Assembly (NCBI GenBank): GCA_943913835.1
Contig: CALTZU010000114.1
Location: 1-10,954 of the forward strand
Length of the DNA stretch: 10,954 nucleotides
Direction of reading: 5' to 3'
Source: an uncultured Rheinheimera sp.
GTDB lineage: Bacteria > Pseudomonadota > Gammaproteobacteria > Enterobacterales > Alteromonadaceae
Part shown: piece by piece, positions 1-6,504 of the stretch
How positions within the stretch are numbered: position 1 is the first letter of the stretch
Layout of the letters: each line of letters starts with the position of its first letter
The notes under the pieces: model-generated
What the model was told of the DNA's origin: nothing
Seen by the model: only the letters and a program-made list of their open reading frames with translations
Databases searched by the model: none
Position numbers and translations under genes: made by a program

Positions 1-372
1 ATTAAAGATGTGCCAAAAACCCTGGTGTATCGTTTGGCAGAGTATCGCAACAGCATTTCGCCTGTGATCCCGCAACGGGTGATCGACAGACCACCATCAG
101 CTGAGCTGGCACCGGATCAAACTGATCAGGACAATCTGCCGCCTTATGATGATTTAGATGCCATGATTGAAGCTTATGTTGAGCACGATAAGTCACTGCC
201 TGCCATAGTGGCGATGGGCTATGATGAAGCCACAGTTCGCAGGGTGTTAAACCTGATTGATATCAACGAATACAAAAGACGCCAGTCGGCCGTGGGTCCA
301 AAAGTGACCAGCCGCAACTTTGGTAAAGACAGAAGATACCCCATCACATCGTGGATGCGGAAACAGCGCTGA
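1..372 (+). CDS. nadE: Glutamine-dependent NAD+ synthetase, C-terminal part (5' end outside window)
   Basis: This is the last 123 codons of a gene that begins before the window. The frame is open from base 1 (IKDVPKTLVYRL...) and stops with TGA at 370-372. The enzyme amidates nicotinic acid adenine dinucleotide to NAD+ using ATP, with ammonia taken from glutamine; it is cytoplasmic. The visible part is the C-terminal tail of the synthetase domain. It shows family-typical stretches: VPKTLVYRLAEYRN near the start, then VIDRPPSAELAP, LPPYDDLD, NEYKRRQ and FGKDRRYPITS near the end. The RPPSAEL and KRRQ segments fit the large glutamine-dependent class, but the N-terminal nitrilase-like glutaminase domain lies outside the window, so the class is inferred. 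The GTG at position 10 is an internal valine, not a start. The stop codon overlaps the ribosome-binding site of glnB, which suggests a shared transcript. Confidence 0.9.
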   Translation: MKDVPKTLVYRLAEYRNSISPVIPQRVIDRPPSAELAPDQTDQDNLPPYDDLDAMIEAYVEHDKSLPAIVAMGYDEATVRRVLNLIDINEYKRRQSAVGPKVTSRNFGKDRRYPITSWMRKQR

Positions 373-377
373 GGAAG
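371..377 (+). promoter_or_regulatory. Ribosome-binding site of glnB, overlapping the nadE stop
   Basis: GAGGAAG lies 2 nt before the ATG at 380, with its GAGG core 5 nt away, and shares two bases with the TGA of nadE. It fixes the glnB start at 380 and rules out upstream in-frame starts within nadE. The overlap suggests that ribosomes finishing nadE may help initiate glnB. Confidence 0.7.
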
Positions 378-379
378 TC

Positions 380-718
380 ATGAAAAAAGTTGAAGCTATT
401 ATTAAGCCTTTTAAATTAGACGATGTACGCGAAGCTCTGGCCGAAATTAACATTACCGGCATGACAGTGACTGAGGTCAAAGGTTTCGGCCGCCAGAAAG
501 GCCATACCGAACTGTACCGTGGTGCTGAGTATATGGTCGACTTTTTACCTAAGGTAAAAATTGAGTTGGTGCTGCCGGACGAGCAAGTAGAACGTTGTAT
601 TGATGTGATTATCAAAACTGCGCAAACGGGCCGTATTGGTGATGGCAAAATTTTTGTGTTTGATGTGGAACGTGTCATTCGTATCCGCACAGGCGAAGAA
701 AACGAAGACGCAGTTTAA
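380..718 (+). CDS. glnB: Nitrogen regulatory protein P-II (GlnB)
   Basis: This 112-residue protein has the usual family length and is very close to E. coli GlnB as I recall it. PII is a cytoplasmic homotrimer that senses 2-oxoglutarate, ATP/ADP and, through uridylylation by GlnD, glutamine. It then controls NtrB, the GlnE adenylyltransferase and other targets. Visible features are the N-terminal MKKVEAIIKPFKLDDVREAL strand-helix and the T-loop around residues 37-55 (GRQKGHTELYRGAEY), whose uridylylation site is Tyr51. The B-loop nucleotide-binding segment TGRIGDGKIFV and the C-terminal RIRTGE are also present. There is no amtB next to it, which favours GlnB over GlnK. It follows nadE by 7 nt and has its own terminator, so a nadE-glnB operon is likely; no separate promoter is evident within nadE. 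The start is the ATG behind GAGGAAG. Confidence 0.97.
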   Translation: MKKVEAIIKPFKLDDVREALAEINITGMTVTEVKGFGRQKGHTELYRGAEYMVDFLPKVKIELVLPDEQVERCIDVIIKTAQTGRIGDGKIFVFDVERVIRIRTGEENEDAV

Positions 719-732
719 AACCAGGCGTTAAT

Positions 733-770
733 AAAAAGGGGGGAAAGCCATTGGCTTTACCCCCTTTTTT
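733..770 (+). terminator. Bidirectional rho-independent terminator between glnB and ettA
   Basis: Arms 733-749 (A5 G6 AAAGCC) and 753-769 (GGCTTTA C5 T5) form a 17-bp stem with a single G/A mismatch and a 3-nt ATT loop. The plus-strand side ends in six T. The A-run on the left gives a T-run on the minus strand. It begins 14 nt after the glnB stop and lies 19 nt beyond the ettA stop, so it can serve both convergent genes. Confidence 0.92.
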
Positions 771-788
771 GTTCGATATTTTGTGTCG

Positions 789-2450
789 TTAGATCTTTTT
801 GTACTTAATGCGGTGCGGTTGCATTGCATCGCTGCCGTAAGTCGCTTTCATCCAGGTTTCATAATCTGAATAGTTACCTTCGAAGAAGTTGACTTTGCCT
901 TCGTCGCGGTAATCCAGAATATGAGTGGCAATGCGGTCCAGGAACCAACGGTCGTGCGAGATCACCATAGCGCAGCCAGGGAAGTCGAGGATGGCGTTTT
1001 CCAGAGCCCGTAAAGTTTCAACGTCTAAATCGTTGGTTGGTTCGTCCAGTAACAGCATGTTGCCACCGGCTTTTAACAGTGCAGCCAAATGCACACGGTT
1101 ACGCTCACCACCTGACAACTCTCCGATAAACTTTTGCTGATCATTGCCTTTGAAGTTAAAACGACCAACATAAGCGCGGCTTGGAATTTGGAAGTTACCA
1201 ATCTGCAGAATATCCTGGCCGTTTGAAATTTCCTGCCACACGGTATTTTTTGGATTCATGCTGTCGCGGAACTGCTCGACGCTGGCGATCTGAACTGTTT
1301 CGCCCACTTCGATAGTGCCGGCGTCGGCTTGTTCAGAGCCTGTGATCATCTTAAACAGGGTGGATTTACCTGCACCGTTCGGGCCGATAATACCTACGAT
1401 GGCGCCTTTTGGAATGCTGAAACTTAAATCGTCAATCAGCACGCGGTCGCCAAAAGTTTTACGCAGGTTTTTCACTTCCAACACTTTGTCGCCTAAACGA
1501 GGTCCTGGCGGAATAAACAGCTCGTTGGTTTCATTACGTTTCTGGAAGTCCTGGCTTTGCAGTTCTTCAAAACGCGCCATACGGGCTTTGGATTTGGCGT
1601 GACGCCCTTTTGGATTGGTACGAACCCATTCCAGTTCCTGCTTGATAGAGCGCTGACGCGCGTTTTCGCTACGCTCTTCCTGTTCCAGACGAGCATCTTT
1701 TTGCTCTAACCAGGACGAGTAGTTACCTTCCCATGGAATACCTTCACCGCGGTCCAGCTCTAAAATCCAGCCCGCAACGTTATCGAGGAAATAACGGTCG
1801 TGGGTGATAGCCACTACAGTGCCAGTGTAATCGTGCAGGAAACGTTCTAACCAGGCCACAGATTCAGCGTCTAAGTGGTTCGTAGGTTCGTCCAGTAGCA
1901 ACATATCGGGTTTTTCTAACAATAAACGGCAAATAGCTACACGGCGACGTTCACCACCAGATAAGTGTTTAACCAGCGCATCCCAGGGCGGCAGACGCAG
2001 CGCATCAGCAGCACGGTCCAGGATATTATCCAGGTTATGACCATCTTTGGCCTGAATAATAGCTTCCAATTCACCTTGCTCACGGGCCAAAGCATCAAAG
2101 TCAGCATTTTCTTCGGCATAAGCTGCATAGACCTGATCCAGACGGGTTAAGGCATTTTTTACATCAGCGACTGCTTCTTCCACCACCTGGCGAACTGTTT
2201 TTTCCGGATCCAGTTCAGGTTCCTGCGGCAGATAACCAATATTAATACCAGATAAAGCCCGGGCTTCACCGTCAAACTCTTTATCAACGCCAGCCATAAT
2301 GCGCAAAAGGCTGGACTTACCTGAGCCGTTTAAACCCAAAACACCAATTTTTGCACCAGGGAAAAACGACAGCGAAATGTCTTTTAAAATAGTGCGCTTG
2401 GGCGGCACTACTTTCGACATGCGGTACATGCTGTAAATATACTGAGCCAT
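789..2450 (-). CDS. ettA: Energy-dependent translational throttle protein EttA (ABC-F ATPase)
   Basis: This 553-residue protein with two ABC ATPase domains closely matches the E. coli YjjK/EttA sequence as I recall it. EttA binds the ribosomal E site, contacts the P-site tRNA and gates the first peptide bond according to the ATP/ADP ratio; it has no membrane domain. Domain 1 has Walker A GLNGSGKSS (39-47), signature LSGGE (163-167) and Walker B LLLDEP with Glu188. Domain 2 has Walker A GPNGAGKST (356-364), LSGGE (445-449) and Glu470. These glutamates have the same numbers as the E. coli catalytic residues. Residues about 95-140 are the EttA arm insertion in domain 1. Residues about 240-320 are the charged linker (ELEWVRTNPKGRHAKSKAR) that contacts P-site tRNA. 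The ATG at 2450 giving MAQYIYSMYR matches the family; a GTG three codons upstream is less likely. No strong Shine-Dalgarno is seen. Confidence 0.96.
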   Translation of the reverse strand: MAQYIYSMYRMSKVVPPKRTILKDISLSFFPGAKIGVLGLNGSGKSSLLRIMAGVDKEFDGEARALSGINIGYLPQEPELDPEKTVRQVVEEAVADVKNALTRLDQVYAAYAEENADFDALAREQGELEAIIQAKDGHNLDNILDRAADALRLPPWDALVKHLSGGERRRVAICRLLLEKPDMLLLDEPTNHLDAESVAWLERFLHDYTGTVVAITHDRYFLDNVAGWILELDRGEGIPWEGNYSSWLEQKDARLEQEERSENARQRSIKQELEWVRTNPKGRHAKSKARMARFEELQSQDFQKRNETNELFIPPGPRLGDKVLEVKNLRKTFGDRVLIDDLSFSIPKGAIVGIIGPNGAGKSTLFKMITGSEQADAGTIEVGETVQIASVEQFRDSMNPKNTVWQEISNGQDILQIGNFQIPSRAYVGRFNFKGNDQQKFIGELSGGERNRVHLAALLKAGGNMLLLDEPTNDLDVETLRALENAILDFPGCAMVISHDRWFLDRIATHILDYRDEGKVNFFEGNYSDYETWMKATYGSDAMQPHRIKYKKI

Positions 2451-2563
2451 AAGAGTCACTCATCTTGTTGGTTAGAATGCGGCAATTGTACGTTATTTTT
2501 AAAAAACAGGGGAACAGCGCCGGACAGTAAAGGGGATTTTAATTCGTTTTTACTCTGGTTTTC

Positions 2564-2572
2564 TGCTCTAAT
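2564..2572 (+). promoter_or_regulatory. Candidate extended -10 promoter of the DUF2750 gene
   Basis: TG-C-TCTAAT at 2564-2572 fits an extended -10 element. A poor -35 (TTCGTT, 2543-2548) lies 18 bp upstream. Transcription would start near 2579, leaving a leader of about 34 nt before the ATG at 2613. This is judged by eye only. Confidence 0.35.
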
Positions 2573-2600
2573 AGTGGCAATTAAATTAATACTTACTTCA

Positions 2601-2607
2601 AAGGTGG
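2601..2607 (+). promoter_or_regulatory. Ribosome-binding site deciding the DUF2750 start
   Basis: AAGGTGG ends 5 nt before the ATG at 2613. It supports MGEYSHD as the N-terminus rather than the in-frame GTG at 2574, which lies almost at the predicted transcription start. Confidence 0.65.
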
Positions 2608-2612
2608 TAGCC

Positions 2613-2966
2613 ATGGGCGAATATTCACATGATCCGGTGTTTCAAAATTTTATTGCTGAAGCCAAAACTCATGGTGTGGTTTGGACTTTAGCCAACGGCG
2701 AAGATTTGCTGGTGGTTGAGTCTGTTGATTTTGAAGATACAGACGTGATGCCATTCTGGTCGAATCAGGAAGCGGCGCAGCTGCACTGTTCAGACGAATG
2801 GTCTGACTATAAACCTGAAGCTATTCCGCTGGATGTGTTCTGCGAAGGTTGGTTACAAGAAATGTACGACGACGGCGTATTAATTGGTACCAACTGGGAT
2901 GAATCCCTAAATGGCCCTGAAGTTGAGCCTCGTGAAATTCTGGAAGCTTTGGCGTTAGTGCAATAA
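2613..2966 (+). CDS. DUF2750 domain-containing protein
   Basis: This 117-residue, acidic, soluble protein has no signal peptide or membrane segment. It resembles DUF2750 proteins, small proteins of unknown function in gammaproteobacteria. The family pattern is visible as VVWTLANGEDLLVV (about 22-35), then PFWSNQEAAQLH, an aromatic W-x-x-Y-x-P segment, LDVFCEGWLQEMYDDGVLIGTNWD and a C-terminal EVEPREILEAL. The conserved PFWS, W..Y.P and G.NWD motifs are the basis for the call. The gene diverges from ettA across a 162-bp spacer and is followed by its own hairpin terminator, so it is probably monocistronic. Neither partners nor function can be read from the context. The start is set by AAGGTGG. 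Confidence 0.8.
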   Translation: MGEYSHDPVFQNFIAEAKTHGVVWTLANGEDLLVVESVDFEDTDVMPFWSNQEAAQLHCSDEWSDYKPEAIPLDVFCEGWLQEMYDDGVLIGTNWDESLNGPEVEPREILEALALVQ

Positions 2967-2990
2967 ATTTAATCTCAGATATTCACTGAT

Positions 2991-3015
2991 AAGGCGGCGT
3001 TAGTCGCCTTTTTTA
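2991..3015 (+). terminator. Rho-independent terminator of the DUF2750 gene
   Basis: AAGGCG (2991-2996) pairs with CGCCTT (3005-3010) around an 8-nt loop and runs into a T tract of at least six bases. It lies 24 nt after the DUF2750 stop. Confidence 0.8.
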
Positions 3016-3043
3016 TACCTGAAATTTATTTTCACCCACCAAT

Positions 3044-3073
3044 AAAAAAGGCAACAAAACTGTTGCCTTTTTT
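3044..3073 (-). terminator. Perfect bidirectional terminator hairpin after the TonB receptor
   Basis: AAAAAAGGCAACA (3044-3056) and TGTTGCCTTTTTT (3061-3073) are perfect inverted copies around a 4-nt AAAC loop, giving 13 bp. Each strand ends in six T. On the minus strand it lies about 50 nt past the receptor stop. On the plus strand it is a second terminator behind the DUF2750 gene. Confidence 0.85.
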
Positions 3074-3125
3074 GACTTGGCATTGACAAACCCAGGGAGA
3101 TGAATTTGTCGATGTCTGAGACTGG

Positions 3126-6026
3126 TTAGAACTTATAACTGGCCTGTAAGTAGCCTAAACGACCGATATTGTCATAAATGGCTGAACCGGCACCAGTACC
3201 AGTTGTACTACCTGGTAAACGACGGTTAAACAGGTTGTCGATACCTAAGCGCAGTGCAACGCCATTTTCAAACGCATAACGTAACGAGGCATCTGTGACT
3301 GCATAGCTGCCATAACGCATCTCGCTGTTAGGGTTCGGGTTCGCGGCTAATTGCGTTGGATCATACAGCTCTACACCATCAATATAGCGGGTGCTCCATT
3401 TGGCCGTCCAGGCTTCATAGGTGTAGTCAATCGACAGATTTAACTGCAGATTTTCATCACCTAACACACCTACATAGTTGGTGTTATTTTCTGGTTCATC
3501 CTGGAATGGATAAGCTCTGGCTTCGATCAGCTTAGTACCGATTAAAGAGGTGTTGAAACGACCACCTAAAGCGTCAAAATCGTAACCAATTTCAAAGTCC
3601 ACACCAGAGTTCAGGCTGCGGGAGATGTTTAACGCAAAGCTCTTAATCAGTGTGATTTCAGAGGTCGCCGGATCACGGGTGATTAAAGCACAGAACTGGT
3701 TGTTGATACCTGAAGGTGAGTCTACACAACGGTCAATAATGGTCTGCTCATCGATACTGCTGATGGTATCTTCAATATCAATTTCCCAGTAATCCACCGT
3801 AAAGGTTAAACCTTCAACCCATTGTGGCTGATACACAACACCAGCAGTCACTGAACGTGATTCTTCTGGCCTCAGATCAGGGTTACCTCCAGCCAGAGTT
3901 TCCAGAGTGGCGGCATCATAGTTAGAATCAAAATCAGCTGGCACACCTAAAGCAGCACAGTTTGCAGCGCGGATAGCACGGCCTTCAGGATCTAACAAAT
4001 CCAGCTCTGATTTTTTACACACGTCATCAACGTTAGCAAAAGACTGGCTTTGACCAGAGAATAACTCATCAATGTTCGGAGCACGGATAGCAGAAGACAA
4101 GGTAAAGCGCGCACGCACTTCATCTGTCATTGTCCAATCCAGACCCAGTTTCCAGCTGGTTGCGTTGCCTATAGTTGAGTAGTCTGCGGCACGAACTGCA
4201 GAATCAAGTACCAAATCCTGAATTAAGAACATATCAGATAATAAAGGAACTGATAACTCGGCATAAGCTTCTGTTACATCGTACTTACCATCTGTTTCAC
4301 CCAAAGCGTTAAAGAAGGTTGCGCCAGTAGCTGCAAAGTCATCTTCTTCGGTCACGCTTTTCTCTTCACGGTATTCAACACCACCAGCAAAACCTACCCA
4401 GCCAGCTGGTAATTCATAAATGCTTGAGTTAGAGAAGTTAGCAGTAACAACAGATTGGTTGATTTCGGAAGTACCAATAGAGGTGGTGTTTATGTAATCA
4501 CGAGCTTCTTTGCTCATGGCTTCACGACCCATAATATTGGCAGCCACACAACCTTCAGCGCGGGCTTCAGCACTACGACATACTATATTGCCATTGGCGT
4601 CACGAATGGCGTCGATTGCGTTGTAGTAGTTAGCAATAATGGTATTAGCACCGTTTATGCGTTCAATGTCTGATTTACCGTGTACGAAGGAGAAATCACC
4701 TCTCCAGTTTTCACTGATATCACCTTCTAAACCCAGCACAAAACGTGTGGTTTCACGGGTGTTTTCTTCCAGACGACGGCCGCCGTCATTGTACATACGG
4801 TTGATACCTATAGTATCAATACCGCGGGCATCCATGGCTGCAGCTAACTCAGGAGAGACAAAAGGGTTGTCTCTGGTAATGTAGTTATCAACATAGAAGC
4901 GGAAGAACGGTTGACCAATATTTTCACCTTCGCTTTTTACGTACTTGGCGTCAAAGTAACCTGACCACTTGTCACTGAAATCATAGTTAGCTTTTACGTT
5001 GTAGTTGATACGGGAAAATTTTGGCTGAATTTCAGTATACTGGTTTAAGTTAAAAAACTCGCACTCAGGGCCGGCACAGAACTGACCATCGTCGATTGGG
5101 CCTGTGTAAATTTGACGGAATGAACTGTCAGGGTTAAAAGTACCCATGATATCACCCGTGTAAGCATCCCAGGCCACACCAGCATCATTAATGATGTAAT
5201 AGCCTGCATTAGGTAACCTGATACGGTCTGGATAAGCTTCGCTGTTAACTTGATCAGCCGGACGAGGTTTACCCATTGCTATAGCATATGGGATGCTGGC
5301 ATAAGAAGTGGCTGTCCATGGGTTGTCCAACGCATTTAATGAATCCTGCGCGTTGTATTCAACCGCAAATGCTGCGTTACCACGGCCTTCATCAAAGTCC
5401 GCACCGTAAGAGAAACTGTATTTCTCGTTGTTGTACGGATTGTTGTCAGCAAAACCACGGGTAGCGCTTACGTCTAAACCTGTTACATCTTTTTTCAGTT
5501 TAAAGTTCACTACGCCTGTAACAGCGTCGGCACCATAGACAGCAGAGGCACCACCAGTGATAATTTCCACTGATTCGATCCAGGCGCTTGGAATAGTGTT
5601 GGTGTCAACAGAGCTAGTGCCTGGTGCACTTGATACGTGACGTTTGCCGTCCACTAATACTAAAGTACGGTCAGTACCCATGCCACGTAAGTCGAGGGTA
5701 CTGATACCAGCTGTACCGATAAAGCGCCCGGAGTTTGCCAAGGTGTAAGTAGTAGCAAGAGCTGGTAGTTTAGTCAGTACTTCACCGATGTTCATTGCGC
5801 CTGTTTCAACTAAATCGGCACCGGAGATGACTGTAACAGGTGACGGAGCTATTGCGCCTTCACGCAAAATACGCGAACCCGTCACGTTGATTCTTTCCAC
5901 TGATTTTGCATCTGCATCTTTTGACTCTTCTTGTGCAAAAGCAGAAGTGGACATTGCGGCGACACTTGCAGCTCCGAACAGCAGAGCTAAGCGGACCGAT
6001 TGTGTAATTTTATTGTTAGTATGCAT
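3126..6026 (-). CDS. TonB-dependent outer-membrane receptor, substrate unknown
   Basis: This is a 966-residue outer-membrane gated channel that would import a scarce substrate using TonB-ExbB-ExbD energy. Residues 1-31 are a signal peptide (basic MHTNNKITQSVR, hydrophobic core, cleavage after AFA). A TonB-box-like ERINVTG (44-50) precedes a plug domain, about 60-180, with SPVTVISGADL, LDLRGMGTDRTLVLVDGKRH, ESVEIITGGASAVYGADAVTGVVNF. The rest is the beta-barrel, with typical RAPNIDELFSG (648-658), GGNPDLRPEESRSVTAGVVY (713-732) and the terminal YKF whose last Phe is the barrel-assembly signal. Eight cysteines occur as four close pairs: 317/322, 483/493, 670/690, 767/779. The ATG at 6026 is preferred over upstream in-frame starts because AAGGGA lies 8 nt before it and a proper signal peptide follows. 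No transporter or enzyme gene beside it reveals the substrate. It is not a siderophore receptor by any clear motif; related receptors often serve peptides or glycans. Confidence 0.9.
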   Translation of the reverse strand: MHTNNKITQSVRLALLFGAASVAAMSTSAFAQEESKDADAKSVERINVTGSRILREGAIAPSPVTVISGADLVETGAMNIGEVLTKLPALATTYTLANSGRFIGTAGISTLDLRGMGTDRTLVLVDGKRHVSSAPGTSSVDTNTIPSAWIESVEIITGGASAVYGADAVTGVVNFKLKKDVTGLDVSATRGFADNNPYNNEKYSFSYGADFDEGRGNAAFAVEYNAQDSLNALDNPWTATSYASIPYAIAMGKPRPADQVNSEAYPDRIRLPNAGYYIINDAGVAWDAYTGDIMGTFNPDSSFRQIYTGPIDDGQFCAGPECEFFNLNQYTEIQPKFSRINYNVKANYDFSDKWSGYFDAKYVKSEGENIGQPFFRFYVDNYITRDNPFVSPELAAAMDARGIDTIGINRMYNDGGRRLEENTRETTRFVLGLEGDISENWRGDFSFVHGKSDIERINGANTIIANYYNAIDAIRDANGNIVCRSAEARAEGCVAANIMGREAMSKEARDYINTTSIGTSEINQSVVTANFSNSSIYELPAGWVGFAGGVEYREEKSVTEEDDFAATGATFFNALGETDGKYDVTEAYAELSVPLLSDMFLIQDLVLDSAVRAADYSTIGNATSWKLGLDWTMTDEVRARFTLSSAIRAPNIDELFSGQSQSFANVDDVCKKSELDLLDPEGRAIRAANCAALGVPADFDSNYDAATLETLAGGNPDLRPEESRSVTAGVVYQPQWVEGLTFTVDYWEIDIEDTISSIDEQTIIDRCVDSPSGINNQFCALITRDPATSEITLIKSFALNISRSLNSGVDFEIGYDFDALGGRFNTSLIGTKLIEARAYPFQDEPENNTNYVGVLGDENLQLNLSIDYTYEAWTAKWSTRYIDGVELYDPTQLAANPNPNSEMRYGSYAVTDASLRYAFENGVALRLGIDNLFNRRLPGSTTGTGAGSAIYDNIGRLGYLQASYKF

Positions 6027-6034
6027 CCATGGAT

Positions 6035-6040
6035 TCCCTT
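6035..6040 (-). promoter_or_regulatory. Ribosome-binding site deciding the receptor start
   Basis: On the minus strand AAGGGA lies 8 nt before the ATG at 6026. It supports translation beginning at MHTNNK rather than at any of the in-frame upstream codons, which would add 34 residues before the signal peptide. Confidence 0.65.
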
Positions 6041-6119
6041 TTCTAATAATGTTTTTTTGTAACCATCTTGTGAGAAGATTTTTCATTTTCTTTTCAATAG
6101 ATAGGTCTTTTGACAATAT

Positions 6120-6141
6120 ACACCTCAAACTTTAGTTCAAG
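6120..6141 (-). promoter_or_regulatory. Weak candidate promoter of the TonB receptor
   Basis: On the minus strand TTGAAC (6136-6141) is followed by GTGTATATT. A -10 hexamer could be TATTGT with a 16-bp spacer, or TATATT with 14 bp. It would leave a leader of roughly 85 nt before the ATG at 6026. The match is poor and judged by eye. Confidence 0.25.
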
Positions 6142-6180
6142 GTATTTGCGATAAATAGCATAAATGTTGCGCCTTGTGAA

Positions 6181-6195
6181 TTAGTGTAAACAGCA
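6181..6195. repeat. Direct repeat copy 1, core GTGTAAACAGCA
   Basis: TTAGTGTAAACAGCA recurs with one difference at 6263-6277. The 12-bp core at 6184-6195 is identical. It lies about 155 bp upstream of the receptor start and is a candidate operator half of a repeated site. Confidence 0.6.
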
Positions 6196-6262
6196 TTCTC
6201 TTTGTTATTTATATATTTTTATAATTAAATCAATTATTTAATATTTGCTTGGTTAACCTCGG

Positions 6263-6277
6263 TTGGTGTAAACAGCA
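6263..6277. repeat. Direct repeat copy 2, core GTGTAAACAGCA
   Basis: TTGGTGTAAACAGCA matches copy 1 at 14 of 15 positions, and the match extends to 17 of 20. The copies are 82 bp apart, close to eight helical turns, with the AT-rich centre between them. An inverted partial copy, TGCTGTTT, is at 6400-6407. Confidence 0.6.
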
Positions 6278-6371
6278 CTTTCCGTTAGTGAGATGTAACA
6301 AATTATTTCTAACTGACAACTGGTCTGCTGCACTGTACTATTCGTAAGACTTGCTGTGGTTATTTTTATCA

Positions 6372-6381
6372 GTGTTAACAC
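6372..6381. promoter_or_regulatory. Perfect 10-bp palindrome GTGTTAACAC, possible operator
   Basis: GTGTTAACAC is its own reverse complement and does not extend further. It sits about 125 bp before the peroxidase start, just upstream of the TTGATA hexamers, where an activator or repressor could act. No regulator is identifiable. Confidence 0.35.
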
Positions 6382-6424
6382 AGAGTTGATAACTAAAAAT
6401 GCTGTTTTGATACAGGACAGCGTC

Positions 6425-6502
6425 ATGGCCTACATGGATCTGCTAAAGGTCGCAACGGCGTTGCCGGGCACAAGCCTGAACCTTTGTACAACTGGAGAAT
6501 GA
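6425..6502 (+). CDS. Possible 25-residue leader ORF before the peroxidase gene
   Basis: The ATG at 6425 has AGGA at 6414-6417, 7 nt upstream. It opens 25 codons (MAYMDLLKVATALPG... ending CTTGE) with TGA at 6500-6502. That stop forms an ATGA overlap with the ATG at 6499 and lies 2 nt before the chosen peroxidase start at 6505. The layout would allow translational coupling or attenuation-like control. The peptide resembles nothing I know, it has no run of a single amino acid, and it could be a chance ORF. Confidence 0.25.
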   Translation: MAYMDLLKVATALPGTSLNLCTTGE

Positions 6503-6504
6503 AT

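Larger units (their letters stand above)
6027..6504. other. AT-rich intergenic regulatory region between divergent receptor and peroxidase genes
   Basis: The stretch of 478 bases between the two start codons holds no recognisable protein family. Nearest the receptor lie its ribosome-binding site and leader. The centre, about 6195-6250, is very AT-rich. Two 15-bp direct repeats flank this centre, and a perfect palindrome GTGTTAACAC sits at 6372-6381. Two TTGATA hexamers (6386-6391 and 6407-6412) are possible -35 boxes for the rightward gene, but no convincing -10 follows either. A possible short leader ORF occupies 6425-6502. Confidence 0.6.

Noticed and set aside
320..379. Upstream extension of the glnB frame from a GTG at 320
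   Set aside because: It lies inside nadE, lacks homology to PII, and GAGGAAG points to the ATG at 380, which gives the standard 112-residue length.
2485..2514. Minus-strand TACAAT with TTCCCC as an ettA promoter
   Set aside because: The -10 is acceptable, but the -35 is poor at an 18-bp spacing. The evidence was too weak to list as a feature.
3085..3110. Inverted repeat GACAAA ... TTTGTC just past the receptor stop
   Set aside because: It has a stem of only 6 bp with a 14-nt loop and no T tract. The real terminator is the perfect hairpin at 3044-3073.
4455..4884. Plus-strand ORFs of 72 and 81 codons inside the receptor gene
   Set aside because: They are shadows of the receptor reading frame, without a ribosome-binding site or recognisable family.
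6027..6128. N-terminal extension of the TonB receptor by 34 residues
   Set aside because: It would place a basic, non-conserved segment before a normal signal peptide. AAGGGA is correctly spaced for the ATG at 6026.
6421..6504. Remnant of a longer protein continuing in frame into the peroxidase (GRNGVAGHKPEPLYNW)
   Set aside because: I could not assign it to a family. It precedes a well-placed ribosome-binding site and an intact signal peptide, so an N-terminal extension is unlikely.
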